Assembly: GCA_947492375.1 (NCBI GenBank)
Contig: CANLMI010000006.1
Span: forward strand, 1-58,254
From: an uncultured Kordiimonas sp.
GTDB lineage: Bacteria > Pseudomonadota > Alphaproteobacteria > Sphingomonadales > Kordiimonadaceae
Direction of reading: 5' to 3'
Length of the DNA stretch: 58,254 nt
Part shown: positions 1 through 8,210 of the stretch, piece by piece
How positions within the stretch are numbered: the first letter of the stretch is position 1
Layout of the letters: the number at the start of each line of letters is the position of its first letter
Notes under the pieces: model-generated
Database searches by the model: none
The model's input: the letters and a program-made list of their open reading frames with translations, nothing else
Told to the model about the DNA's origin: nothing
Made by a program: the position numbers and the translations under genes

Positions 1-700
1 TGATTTCAGGGGCCATTCGCATCGGTGAGTGGCCCTTATCGCATAAGAATGAGGCGTCATGCGAAGACTGTGCATTCCTGCCGCATTCCGGGCAGATATA
101 TTTCACGCGTTTCCCCGATTTAGGATTGGAAGCACCTGCACGGCCCGCTGGACCGTCAGTGCTTCCACCAGCGGGGATATCACCCCAGCGAATTTTCAGA
201 CCACGGTCTACTAACTTCTGTGCGACTTCCGCGAATTTCCCCTGCAGGTCAATATAGTAACTCACCGAATATCCGGTTTCCTTACCACCGGGCGCACCTG
301 TAGTAGACGGGACAAGTCCGACCGCCTGCATCATCTGCGCCCATTCGCGGTTCTTGTATCCATTCGGTGACGGCTTGCCGTAGGTATATTGCTGCATACA
401 CACCATACACGCTACCAAAGTCGCTAACGTATCTATGAGAGGCCGTGTATTAATATGGACAGGATTAAGAGCAATTTCATCGCTCGTTTTACCCGTTAGT
501 GCGTTATAGCGCTGTGGTCTAAAATACCCATATGAACGTGGTTTTCTTTGCAGAACAACCATCGCATTTTTCAATCGGCGGCTAAATAATTGCCAGTTAA
601 ATTGATCAAATAAATTTTGCAGATCATCAGACATTTCTAATGTGGGAACCGTCCCTAAATCCGGGTCTATATCGCCCTCATTTTCAATTGGGGTGTACAT
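1..700 (-). CDS. SprT-like zinc-ribbon protein with substituted HExxH motif (3' end cut by window edge)
   Basis: Open minus-strand frame from an ATG at 700 (AAGGAA eight bases upstream) that runs off the left edge, about 233 codons. It matches the SprT-like protein at 39775-40467 along its length: both start MYT, share YGYF near residue 57, GKP..GY.NRE after the motif region, and a C-terminal zinc ribbon beginning CPECG. The zinc-metalloprotease signature HEMVH of the other copy is ACMVC here (residues 97-101), with the flanking sequence in register, so metal binding by this motif is probably lost. SprT-like proteins are Zn proteases/DNA-binding proteins found in mobile elements. Same place as in element 3: divergent from MobC/relaxase, across the oriT-like region. 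The family call is by motif only. Confidence 0.75.
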   Translation of the reverse strand, partial: MYTPIENEGDIDPDLGTVPTLEMSDDLQNLFDQFNWQLFSRRLKNAMVVLQRKPRSYGYFRPQRYNALTGKTSDEIALNPVHINTRPLIDTLATLVACMVCMQQYTYGKPSPNGYKNREWAQMMQAVGLVPSTTGAPGGKETGYSVSYYIDLQGKFAEVAQKLVDRGLKIRWGDIPAGGSTDGPAGRAGASNPKSGKRVKYICPECGRNAQSSHDASFLCDKGHSPMRMAPEI

Positions 701-958
701 CCAAATTCCTTCATTTCCGCCAAATACATCACGCAGCCAGCTTAGAGAAACGCCAAAACTGTGTTCCTCGTTAAGGGGAGAGCGAAAAAGGTTGAGACAG
801 AGTCAGGCGGTAAAATTAAGTGATAGGCACAAGCGGAACCACAAGGATTGATGCGGGTTACAGCGGATAAATGACTTTTGCGGCGCAGGATAGAAAGTTT
901 AGCAAAGGCATAAAAAACAGTGGTAAACTGGAGAAATGATAAACAAATGGCAGATAAG
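701..958. other. Non-coding spacer, nothing convincing
   Basis: Lies between the SprT-like gene and the oriT-like hairpins. It holds the promoter region of the minus-strand gene. I see no ribosome-binding site with a conserved frame; the short open frames here lack any counterpart in the matching region of element 3. Confidence 0.5.
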
Positions 959-1400
959 GCAAAGTAAAAGGGAACAAGATGTGTGCGGGTGTTACCGCAC
1001 GCATCTTGAGGGGGGATTTCCAATCCCCCGCTAACCCCCCTTGGTCTGGTCTAAGCATAACCCAGCACCTTGTGCTGCGTTCCACTAAGGCCAAATTTCA
1101 CCACCACCTGGCACAATGATACTCTTTGGCCTTGCAGTGGTGAGCACGTCAACTCAGTAATAAATTCTGGCGTGATACGTGCTGACAGGAGAACTGCCTC
1201 TCCTATCTGAAACCATGCACCAAGGCTATGCGGCTTTGGATACGCATCAGGGTTCAGTCGCTAACCCTAAGACCAGCGAACAAAGGGAGATATCGCGAGC
1301 CCCTTTTAAAATGCGATTGTGCGTAGCAGCATTTTATAAAGGATAAGGCGAACCGAGATTATTACTCTCCCCTTGTAACCCCATCTTTAAGATGGCTATT
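959..1400. other. oriT-like non-coding region, copy 1
   Basis: Structured region upstream of MobC/relaxase, matched block by block by 40655-40990. It starts with a hairpin CAAGATGTGTGCGG / CCGCACGCATCTTG (975-1008), then GGGGGGATT / AATCCCCC, then GCTAACCCCC, a CAGCAC-ctt-GTGCTG hairpin, GTGAGCACGTCA, an AGGAGAA..TCTCCT hairpin, GAAACCATGCACCA, and CGCTAACCCTAAGACCAGCG. Position next to mobC/relaxase and conservation of paired arms suggest the origin of transfer; no nic site is assigned. Confidence 0.5.
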
Positions 1401-1508
1401 TTTAAATTGGCGGCAAAACCAACAGACGCACATCAAGCGATGTTCACGCGCTGCATTCTCATATGCAGACGAGGAACGGCTGCGCGCTTGCGTCTTTAGT
1501 TTTAAAGT

Positions 1509-1838
1509 ATGAGTGAAGCGAGCAAAAACGAATACCCGCAATCATTCACGGTCAAAATCCCTAAAGGCCGTGAGCAGGAATTCTATGCCAAGCAAAAAGC
1601 ATCCGGTCAAAGCCGTAATGCATATGTCATGGAAGCGTGTTTTGGTGACACGCGCCACCGCCCCGGTGAATATAAGTTCCTTGGGCAAATACTGGCGAAA
1701 TGCGGTTTGCTTGCTCACGCCCTTCGTAACTTAAGCCAGCAATCGGATGAGGAATTGCTGGGCCTAGTAAGCGAATGCCTTGAAGAATTCCGCATCATCC
1801 GTACAACCATCATGCAGCGTTTTGGTAGGAAATCATGA
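1509..1838 (+). CDS. MobC-like mobilisation accessory protein
   Basis: 109 aa basic protein directly upstream of, and overlapping by four bases, the relaxase gene. It aligns with the protein at 41082-41408: both start with a short charged tail, then YP.SFT.K..KG...EF.A..K.SG..RN.(Y/F), followed by a helical C-terminal half. Proteins of this position and shape (MobC-like, ribbon-helix-helix type) bind oriT and help the relaxase load. The Shine-Dalgarno is weak; ATG at 1509 is the first start in frame. The MobC label rests on context. Confidence 0.7.
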   Translation: MSEASKNEYPQSFTVKIPKGREQEFYAKQKASGQSRNAYVMEACFGDTRHRPGEYKFLGQILAKCGLLAHALRNLSQQSDEELLGLVSECLEEFRIIRTTIMQRFGRKS

Positions 1839-3490
1839 TCCAGCGGGGGCGCTGCGTTAAAGACGCTTCAAAGATCGCTACCCACCTTCTCAATACAGAA
1901 GACAATGAAAATGTCGAAGTCTATGAAATCCGTGGCACGATAGCCGATGACCTACACGGTGCTATGAGCGAGATGGAAGCCGCTTATTTGCATTCAACCA
2001 AAGGCGAACTCGCTTTTTATGGGTTGGTTATTAATCCAGATGAACCACTGACCCGCGAGCAGTTTTTAGAAATAATTGAACTTGATGAAGTTGCCCTTGG
2101 TCTTGAGGGCCAGCAGCGCATCATCGTGTTTCATCACAAGGAAGATGCGAACGGTATAATGCGTGAGCATTGCCATGCTTTGTGGTCGCGTCTGGACATC
2201 AATGAATGCAAATCAATCAATATTTCTCATGACCGGATGAAGCTGCAAAGCGTCACACGCTCGATTGCCGCTGATTATAATCTCAAACTTCCAGACGGGT
2301 ATCACAATGATCAGCGTACCACCAAAGAATTGTCCCACTATGACCGCGTATTGAAAAACCAAACCGGTATCAGCAAAGCTGAGCGTATGCAGGTGGTGAC
2401 AGATATTTGGCGCGGTTCAGATAATGCCAAAGCCTTTGTCGCTGGCCTTGATCAAAGCGGTTACACACTTACTCAAGGGAGGAAAGGCTATGTACTTGTC
2501 GATGTCTTTGGTGGAGTTGGCACTGTTCAACGGCTTATCAATGACCGCGATATTCGCAAGAAAGATGTTGATGCTTTTTTGGAAAAAGAGTTTCCAAACG
2601 ATCAGCTTCCAACCGTTGAAGAAGCCAAAGCTGCGGCTAAGAAGTTCATGGAACAGCAAAAGCATGTTCTCAAAAAGGAAGAGCTGGCAGAGCGCATGCA
2701 AGCTCTTGAGCAATATCAGAATGAACGCCGCGAGAAGCTTGAGCGTGAACTGAGTGAAAAGCGCGCAGCCATCAAACTGGAAACTGAAAGACTGGATGCA
2801 CGTTTGGATGCTGGTAAAGACGCCCTTGCTAAATCACATGCGCAAGCAGACTTTGAGATTAATTTTGCCCGCGCCCAAAACGACCCGAAAGGCCTTGCAA
2901 AGTTTTTGGCGAAGGTAAGCGGCGTTGAGTTCATACGCGCCAAACTTCATGCCCATCAGGACCAGAAACGCCAAGCATTGCAGGAACAGGAACGAAAAGC
3001 GTTGCAGCTCAAACAGGAAAGCGAGCGCCTTATCCAGCAGCGCACAAGCGAAATGCAGCATATCGAAATCAATCGCCGGGAAGAAGCACAGAAACAAACT
3101 TTTGCCCGTGAGCAACAATCTTTGAAACTCGCGGGTGAGCGCGAGCTGGTCCGCCACCTGCGCAGAGGCTATGACCATATGCCATCTGCCGAACTCACAC
3201 TTAATCCCTACAGCGGCAGACCAGCAAACATTACCAAGGCCAAAACACGTCACAATCACGTTCAAACCGCCAATGACGCGAATGGTAAAGCCAGCGACAG
3301 GCCAAAGGATCAGTTAAATGCCCAAGCTGCCATTAAACCTGAAACTGAGCCTCAAACGCCGCAAGAGCCGGGTGATCTTCGCGAGCAATTCAATGCGCAA
3401 ACACCAGTAGAGGTAAATACACCTGAGCCGCCTTCAGTTCCCGGCCCGGCAATTGACGGATCATCCCATACAGACGGGCGCAAACGGTAA
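1835..3490 (+). CDS. Relaxase / mobilisation nuclease (MobA/VirD2-like), element 1
   Basis: 551 aa. The N-terminal part has the pattern of alphaproteobacterial relaxases: ATHLLNTEDNENVEV near the start, ADDLHGA, LGLEGQ.R, then the metal-binding REHCHALWSR near residue 112 (HxHxxW.R). The middle (residues about 280-460) is a long charged coiled coil; the tail is Pro/Gln-rich and disordered. It should nick oriT and pilot the strand to a conjugation apparatus. A homologue of 619 aa lies at 41405-43264. Translationally coupled to the MobC-like gene by an ATGA overlap. I see no obvious N-terminal catalytic Tyr, as in its homologue. Confidence 0.88.
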   Translation: MIQRGRCVKDASKIATHLLNTEDNENVEVYEIRGTIADDLHGAMSEMEAAYLHSTKGELAFYGLVINPDEPLTREQFLEIIELDEVALGLEGQQRIIVFHHKEDANGIMREHCHALWSRLDINECKSINISHDRMKLQSVTRSIAADYNLKLPDGYHNDQRTTKELSHYDRVLKNQTGISKAERMQVVTDIWRGSDNAKAFVAGLDQSGYTLTQGRKGYVLVDVFGGVGTVQRLINDRDIRKKDVDAFLEKEFPNDQLPTVEEAKAAAKKFMEQQKHVLKKEELAERMQALEQYQNERREKLERELSEKRAAIKLETERLDARLDAGKDALAKSHAQADFEINFARAQNDPKGLAKFLAKVSGVEFIRAKLHAHQDQKRQALQEQERKALQLKQESERLIQQRTSEMQHIEINRREEAQKQTFAREQQSLKLAGERELVRHLRRGYDHMPSAELTLNPYSGRPANITKAKTRHNHVQTANDANGKASDRPKDQLNAQAAIKPETEPQTPQEPGDLREQFNAQTPVEVNTPEPPSVPGPAIDGSSHTDGRKR

Positions 3491-3559
3491 CAACATATTC
3501 TTGACGCCGAAAGTACACAACCATATAGTGTATTTCTGTCAATGATACTATTGACTTCT

Positions 3560-3596
3560 AAAGGCGGCTTAACCCCCAATCGAGCCGCCTTTTTTC
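3560..3596 (+). terminator. Rho-independent terminator after relaxase
   Basis: AAAGGCGGCT (3560-3569) pairs with AGCCGCCTTTTTT (3583-3595), with a loop of about 13 bases. The same hairpin with the same loop follows the element 3 relaxase at 43341-43378. An A-run on the other side suggests it also works for the minus-strand small gene. Confidence 0.85.
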
Positions 3597-3610
3597 ATGC
3601 GCGAATTTCC

Positions 3611-3721
3611 TTATGGTTTCTCACATCGTGAAACTTCAAATTCCAAACGCAACATGCGCGGCCTAGCAAATGCAAGATTGACTTCCAAGGTAAGACGAAT
3701 CTGAAAATTGGTGTGGTTCAT
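3611..3721 (-). CDS. Conserved 36-aa small protein downstream of relaxase, copy 1
   Basis: ATG at 3721 with GGAG seven bases upstream (gaggagaacattATG). The product begins MNHTNFQIRLTLEV. The homologous ORF at 43394-43501 encodes a 35-aa product beginning MNLSNLQLRLTLEV, and the cores RLTLEVNLAF and MLRLEFEVSRCE are shared. Differences are mostly synonymous: CGT/CGC, ACC/ACT, TTG/CTG, GCA/GCC, GAA/GAG, CGA/AGG. That pattern is what selection on a protein leaves. Both copies are convergent to the relaxase behind the shared terminator, and both have a hairpin leader. Function unknown; alternating hydrophobic/polar pattern suggests a short beta-hairpin or ribbon protein. Confidence 0.75.
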   Translation of the reverse strand: MNHTNFQIRLTLEVNLAFARPRMLRLEFEVSRCEKP

Positions 3722-4178
3722 AATGTTCTCCTCTTGTGTTTAAACCCGAAAAAGCCGGTGTCTTTCTACACCGACCCCAAAGGCAACGACTTTTGAGAAA
3801 AGGCTAAATACTGCTGAGAAATTGAGCCCGCGCAAATACAGCGATATGGAGGTAAAGCGTTGTCTGGCTTGCAGATTATGAACATCTATATTCGTTTGAA
3901 GATGCATCTTACATATTCATCAATGGCACTATGAAAGCTTGAATAATCTCACGTTTGCTGATGTGTACTTTGAGCGGAAAGCTGAATTTTAACCGAGGAC
4001 AAAGAATAACAACAAACACTCAAACACAGAGCCTTGCAGCATCACCCTAATGCTGCTTAATTTTAAACAATGAAATAGACTAATCTAACTAACCCTTATC
4101 TGGCTCTGAGCATCTATTGGCTCCAATTTATCTAACTATGAACACTGGATTCATAGTCAAGAAAAATAATATCAGGCA
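3722..4178. other. Intergenic: leader of the small gene, then unassigned sequence
   Basis: The first 60 bases contain a hairpin (CGGTGT-agaaag-ACACCG on the minus strand) that is also found upstream of the small gene at 43501. Beyond about 3900 I find no gene. GCAGCAT / ATGCTGC followed by TTAATTTT at 4036-4064 is a possible weak terminator. Confidence 0.45.
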
Positions 4179-4412
4179 TCAATCATCACAATGGCATGCC
4201 TCTGTAGCTGTCATTGGGATACGATTCCACACTCGATTGGGCCGAGACGGCTTATCCTCCAAGGCTTCAGGTCCACCTTCCAGATACCGATCATACCAAC
4301 GATAGAAAGTCCGGCGAGCTATACCCAACCGGTCCAGTGTTTGTTTGGCGGGCAGGTGGGACCCTTCAACCAGTTTGATAATCTCAAGCTTCTCTGTCGC
4401 AGGATACCTCAT
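4179..4412 (-). pseudogene. IS3-family OrfB transposase, N-terminal remnant
   Basis: 77 codons. The first 66 residues read like the start of an IS3-group OrfB (MRYPATEKLEIIKLVEGSHL, then a helix-turn-helix with TFYRWYDRYLEGGPEALED and RVWNRIP). The expected DDE integrase core is missing: after RIP (about 4214) the sequence becomes unrelated. The start overlaps the orfA stop as ATGA. The insertion sequence is dead through loss of its right part. Confidence 0.85.
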
Positions 4413-4783
4413 TCGATATCCTCCCCATCCGCGATCATGCTTTTTTTAAGTAGGCGAAGCTCCAATGTCTGTTCTGCGACCACTTCTTTCAAATCACGAG
4501 CTTCCCGTCGCAGCTCCTTCACTTCATCAGTACTGGCAGCACGAGCTGTATCCCCAGCCAGGCGCTTCTTGCCTGCTTCCATAAAGTCTTTTGACCATTT
4601 GTAATAAACACCCTGCGCGATACCCTCTCGGCGGCAAAGCTCTGCGATACTGTCGTCACCCCGCAGGCCTTCAAGCACGATCCGTATCTTTTCTTCTGCG
4701 CTATATTGCTTCCTTGTTGCACGCCGGATGTCTTTAACAACCCGATCCGCTGAAGCTTTTGAGGTCTTTTGTTTTGCTTTCAT
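4409..4783 (-). CDS. IS3-family OrfA transposase (remnant element)
   Basis: About 124 aa from the ATG at 4783, which has GAAGGAA upstream; an upstream in-frame start at 4819 lacks one. Contains IRRATRKQYSAEEKIRIVLEGL, a helix-turn-helix (IAELCRREGIAQGVYYKWSK) and a leucine-zipper-like tail (LRREARDLKEVVAEQTLELRLLKK), the standard OrfA layout. It binds the ends of the insertion sequence and acts with OrfB, which is truncated here. I could not identify terminal inverted repeats. Confidence 0.88.
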   Translation of the reverse strand: MKAKQKTSKASADRVVKDIRRATRKQYSAEEKIRIVLEGLRGDDSIAELCRREGIAQGVYYKWSKDFMEAGKKRLAGDTARAASTDEVKELRREARDLKEVVAEQTLELRLLKKSMIADGEDIE

Positions 4784-4875
4784 CTTCGTTCCTTCGTCAC
4801 TGCGATGAAACCAAAACACTCACTTAGTCACAACATCAATTCTGTGCCATAGGCTCTGACGGGGAACAATTATAG

Positions 4876-4909
4876 GGATTCACCTTTGATCGTATTTTTG
4901 TTAGAATCC
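4876..4909. promoter_or_regulatory. Inverted repeat GGATTC-N22-GAATCC upstream of recombinase operon, copy 1
   Basis: GGATTC at 4876-4881 and GAATCC at 4904-4909, exactly 22 bases apart. The intact recombinase of element 3 has the same pair, same spacing, at 56284-56317, and both are followed by TTATTCACC (TATTATTCACC here). The intervening bases differ, so the arms look selected: a candidate operator. Confidence 0.5.
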
Positions 4910-4963
4910 TATTATTCACCGTAACGAGGAACTTGGAGTGAATGCTGCCCTAGCGTAGCAATC

Positions 4964-5131
4964 ATGAAGAAACGTGCTGAAACAATTGAAGCTCATTCCC
5001 CGTTAACGGACTTTCATATACAGAGCCTTGAGCCGATAATCTCATTGCTTGCCATCCATGCCGCAGAAACAGACTTTGCGGCAGCAAGCGCAAAGCAACA
5101 AAGCGAAAAGGCCAGTGCCGATAAGGACTAA
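4964..5131 (+). CDS. Small protein (55 aa) preceding serine recombinase, copy 1
   Basis: ATG at 4964 to TAA at 5129-5131; the recombinase starts three bases later. The 5' flank (TTCACC..CGAGGAA.TTG...GCT.C..TA.CGTAG) is shared with the small ORF at 56372, which has the same length and place. The two products share little beyond size, acidity and a central hydrophobic stretch (PIISLLAIHAAE here). A recombination-directionality factor or a leader peptide is possible; neither is proven. No good Shine-Dalgarno directly before the ATG. Confidence 0.5.
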   Translation: MKKRAETIEAHSPLTDFHIQSLEPIISLLAIHAAETDFAAASAKQQSEKASADKD

Positions 5132-5134
5132 ACG

Positions 5135-6829
5135 ATGCCGTTCACTGCTATCTACGCCCGCTATTCAACTGACCTTCAAAATGACGCCAGCATCGAAGAT
5201 CAAGTGAGATTGTGCAAAGAATACGCCGAGCGCAACAATCTGAGCGTCACAGAAATTTACACCGATCACGGTATCAGCGGCACGACCATGAACCGCCCCG
5301 GCATGCAATCGATGATGAGTGATGCAGGCAAAGGCAAATTCTCATTCATTATCTCAGAGGCCCTAGACCGGATTTCACGCGATCAGGAAGATATAGCCGG
5401 GATATATAAGCGCGTATCATTTGAAGGCATCCAAATCCATACGCTCTCGGAAGGCGCAGTGAATGAGCTTCATATCGGCCTTAAAGGGACTATGGGCGCA
5501 CTCTTCATAAAAGACCTTGCTGACAAGACCCGCAGAGGCATGCGCGGCAATGTGGAAGCTGGCAAGTCAGGCGGCGGTAAAGCCTATGGCTATGATATGC
5601 CCAGAACATTTGATGAGCGCGGCGAACTCATTCGCGGTGATCGCACCATTAATAAGGTTGAAGCGGATATCATCACAGATATTTTTAACCGCTATGCATC
5701 CGGCGAAAGCCCGCGCTCTATCGCGATTGATTTGAACGCCAAAGGCATTAAAGGGCCAACGGGTAAAGGGTGGGGCCAAAGCACCATCAATGGCAATGCC
5801 AAGCGCGGCACAGGTATATTGAACAATGAGCTTTATATTGGGCGCATGGTCTGGAACCGTCTCAAATATATTAAAGACCCGCAAACAGGTAAGCGCGTAT
5901 CACGCCTTAATGATGAGAGCGAGTGGATCATTAAAGATGTGCCTAAGCTGCGTATCATTGATGATGCGCTATGGAAGCGCGTTAAAGCGCGTCAGAAGGT
6001 ACAGTCTCAAGCATCTTTTGCCCACGGTAACAGCAAACGACTATGCAACCACAACAGACCTGTCTATCTCTTATCCGGGCTTGTTAAATGCGGTGAATGC
6101 GGCGGCGGCATGGTCAATGTTAATGCAGACCGCACAGGCTGCGCCAATGCCCGCAATAAAGGTACATGCTCCAACCGTAAAACCATCAAGCGCACGACCC
6201 TTGAAAAACATGTATTTGATGGACTTAAAAACCATCTCTTGCACCCTGATATGTTTGCCAAGTTCTGCGAAGTGTATACAGAGCACTTGAATACTCTGCA
6301 TTCCCAGAAAAATGCCGCCTATAATGCCGCTCTTTCGGAGCTTGAAGCAACCAAGCGCGATCAGGAAAAGCTCATTGATGCTATCTTAAACGGTATCCCC
6401 GCAGAGCATGTAAAAGGCCGTTTGGATAGCCTTAAAGCGCGCCAAGACGAACTAGAAAACATGATCAAAAACCATACGCCTGAGCCTGTCGTTCTACATC
6501 CAGCTATGGCGCAGCATTACCAGAAAAATATCTCCAACCTGATTGAAGCCCTCACCAAGCCGGAGCTTAAGGCCCAAGCGTCAGATGCAATACGCAAGCT
6601 TATAGAGCGCATCACCCTTACGCCTTCGGCAGAAGGCGATAAAGAACCTTATATAATCGAGGTACAAGGTGTTCTAGCCGATATTCTCAACCTTGCTCTG
6701 GATAGCGAGGCCCAAGAAAAAAGGCCACTCTCTGAGAGTGACCTTAATCCGTCTATAGCGTTGGTTGCGGGAGCCCGCAACCAACGCTACATACCCTCTG
6801 CCAATCAACTAGGGTTAGGTTTCTGTTGA
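5135..6829 (+). CDS. Large serine recombinase, element 1
   Basis: 564 aa. N-terminal resolvase domain with YARYSTDLQ (nucleophile Ser about residue 11) and IEDQ; recombinase domain at about 180-290 with YASGESPRSIA and GWGQSTINGN; zinc-ribbon at about 318-352 (CGECGGGMV...C); coiled coil at about 375-430; C-terminal DNA-binding part. It should catalyse site-specific integration and excision at the tRNA-fMet 3' end. The final residues are encoded by the attachment junction (6757-6788), so the tail differs from the paralogue at 56545-58221. All catalytic regions are intact; likely active and the only possible source of recombinase for element 2. Confidence 0.93.
   Translation: MPFTAIYARYSTDLQNDASIEDQVRLCKEYAERNNLSVTEIYTDHGISGTTMNRPGMQSMMSDAGKGKFSFIISEALDRISRDQEDIAGIYKRVSFEGIQIHTLSEGAVNELHIGLKGTMGALFIKDLADKTRRGMRGNVEAGKSGGGKAYGYDMPRTFDERGELIRGDRTINKVEADIITDIFNRYASGESPRSIAIDLNAKGIKGPTGKGWGQSTINGNAKRGTGILNNELYIGRMVWNRLKYIKDPQTGKRVSRLNDESEWIIKDVPKLRIIDDALWKRVKARQKVQSQASFAHGNSKRLCNHNRPVYLLSGLVKCGECGGGMVNVNADRTGCANARNKGTCSNRKTIKRTTLEKHVFDGLKNHLLHPDMFAKFCEVYTEHLNTLHSQKNAAYNAALSELEATKRDQEKLIDAILNGIPAEHVKGRLDSLKARQDELENMIKNHTPEPVVLHPAMAQHYQKNISNLIEALTKPELKAQASDAIRKLIERITLTPSAEGDKEPYIIEVQGVLADILNLALDSEAQEKRPLSESDLNPSIALVAGARNQRYIPSANQLGLGFC
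6721..6745 (-). terminator. Minus-strand terminator inside recombinase 3' end (element 1)
   Basis: AAGGCCACTCT-ctg-AGAGTGACCTT preceded by A-run on plus. Read on the minus strand it is a hairpin followed by TTTTTTCTTGG, a rho-independent terminator. It lies 20 bases from the tRNA-end copy in the junction, where a tRNA-fMet transcript would arrive. Confidence 0.7.
6757..6788. other. Serine-recombinase attachment junction 1
   Basis: AGCGTTGGTTGCGGG (6757-6771), central AG (6772-6773), CCCGCAACCAACGCT (6774-6788): a perfect 15-bp inverted repeat around a two-base centre, which is the layout expected of a large serine recombinase site. The left half holds the tRNA-fMet 3' end (TGGTTGCGGG). I read it as the boundary between tandem elements 1 and 2. 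Confidence 0.75.
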
Positions 6830-6920
6830 TTGAACTCGTAAGGTTTCCAAATTTTTACTAGTATACCATATGTGCCGCTTCTTGGCCCATACTGTGTGGA
6901 AACTCTTTATATGCTAGAGT

Positions 6921-7100
6921 CTACACTACATACACAGAGCACTTACTGTAGGTATTGGAGACATAAAGCAAAAAGCCAGCTTCTGTACCTCCAGCAATTA
7001 AATTTTTGATCGTAGTAGTCAGAACTTCTTCAAAAGCTGTGTTTTGTTCCGGATCAAATGCCAAATAATAACGTGGCGGATTTGCAGGTGTTGTTTCCAT
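6921..7100 (-). CDS. Unknown 59-aa protein downstream of S1/P1 nuclease
   Basis: ATG at 7100 with GGGG seven bases upstream, stop at 6921. The product begins METTPANPPRYYLAFDPEQN and ends in a hydrophobic YVSNTYSKCSVYVV. It follows the nuclease gene by about 70 bases on the same strand and could be third in that operon. No family recognised; an immunity, chaperone or substrate role for the acyltransferase/nuclease pair is only a guess. Confidence 0.5.
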   Translation of the reverse strand: METTPANPPRYYLAFDPEQNTAFEEVLTTTIKNLIAGGTEAGFLLYVSNTYSKCSVYVV

Positions 7101-7169
7101 TATTTACCCCAATCTAATTTTATGAAATTTTAATCATGAAAGAAAAACAGTTGAAAGTGCAGGCACGTG

Positions 7170-8210
7170 TTATTCAGCGCCTGATAATGCTTGCTCTAAA
7201 AGCATCGATAAGCGCAGTCCAGCCTTCATTAAGTTCTGGATACCATAACTTCCTGAAAATTGCTTGTATCCAAGCACAAAACCTCGATCTTGTATTTCTG
7301 TTGTATTGCCATATTTATCTTGATACCAGAGTTCAAGTAGAGCAGAATCATGAAAACGACTATAATATTTACTGTCTTGCCTAGTAATTTCTAGTGAGCT
7401 ATTCGCCCAGTCTAGCGGAGAGCCTCGACGATCTTGCTCCCCATATGTGTAAGTAGTAGCATAAGTCTTCAGCAATTTAATCCAACGGTTCCATTCTGGC
7501 TTCATCGAAGGGTCCGGAATATAGACAATGCATTTATCCCAAATATCATGGATGGTGGCACAATCCGGTAACTTGATATCAAGGGCCTCACCTTCCGCCC
7601 TAGCCTTATGAAACTCAGCCATCACCTTGCGGTCCTCATCGTTCAGGAACCAGTTACGATAAATATCTCGGCCATTCCTATCGCGCGCGAAGGCAACATG
7701 CAGCGGTTGGTGCAAATCCCCGATCCAGTGCGCAAGGAAAACCATCGCGTCTTGGCGCTGCCAATGCTCCTTCGCATTCTTTAGCTGACTGAAATGCTGG
7801 TCGATCATACCGAGAAGGCAGCGGTCTCCCTTACCGCAATGCTCGCCTGTCACTTCTTCTACCCCATATGGAAGCGCGATATAATGCCATTCTTCCATCC
7901 GGTTATCTTGAAGATACCCACGATCCGCCGCGAGCTGCTTCATCGAAGGTGTAAAACGGTCATCTGAAAAGGTGACGAGCTCATCCGCGAAAAAGCAGAT
8001 ATCCTGAAAAGAATTAATGCCCCAAGGGTTACCCTTTAAAAGAGCTTCGACCTTGTTCCAAATAACTGGCTTATTTTCCTTGAGGTCATATTCGGCAATC
8101 ATACAAATGGATTTATGATGCAAACGTGACCAGGCCTGTGCGTCACCACAAATTAGAAAGACCGCAGAAATAACCAACGCTATATTTCTATATTGTGCAA
8201 CAAACATCAT
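7170..8210 (-). CDS. Secreted S1/P1-type nuclease
   Basis: 346 aa. A signal peptide (VISAVFLICGDAQA) is followed directly by Trp: AQA|WSRLHHK. In S1/P1 nucleases the mature N-terminal Trp coordinates zinc. HYIALPYG and the signature LAHWIGDLHQPLHVAF (about residues 158-173) supply further zinc-binding His/Asp. The family makes Zn3-dependent single-strand DNA/RNA nucleases acting outside the cytoplasm. The length is slightly above the family core because of a C-terminal extension (after about 290). The start overlaps the acyltransferase stop by four bases, so the two are translationally coupled. Export to the periplasm or medium is expected. Confidence 0.85.
   Translation of the reverse strand: MMFVAQYRNIALVISAVFLICGDAQAWSRLHHKSICMIAEYDLKENKPVIWNKVEALLKGNPWGINSFQDICFFADELVTFSDDRFTPSMKQLAADRGYLQDNRMEEWHYIALPYGVEEVTGEHCGKGDRCLLGMIDQHFSQLKNAKEHWQRQDAMVFLAHWIGDLHQPLHVAFARDRNGRDIYRNWFLNDEDRKVMAEFHKARAEGEALDIKLPDCATIHDIWDKCIVYIPDPSMKPEWNRWIKLLKTYATTYTYGEQDRRGSPLDWANSSLEITRQDSKYYSRFHDSALLELWYQDKYGNTTEIQDRGFVLGYKQFSGSYGIQNLMKAGLRLSMLLEQALSGAE

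Noticed and set aside
742-1094. Minus-strand frames over the oriT-like region
   Set aside because: They cross conserved hairpins, have no counterpart in element 3 and lack start signals.
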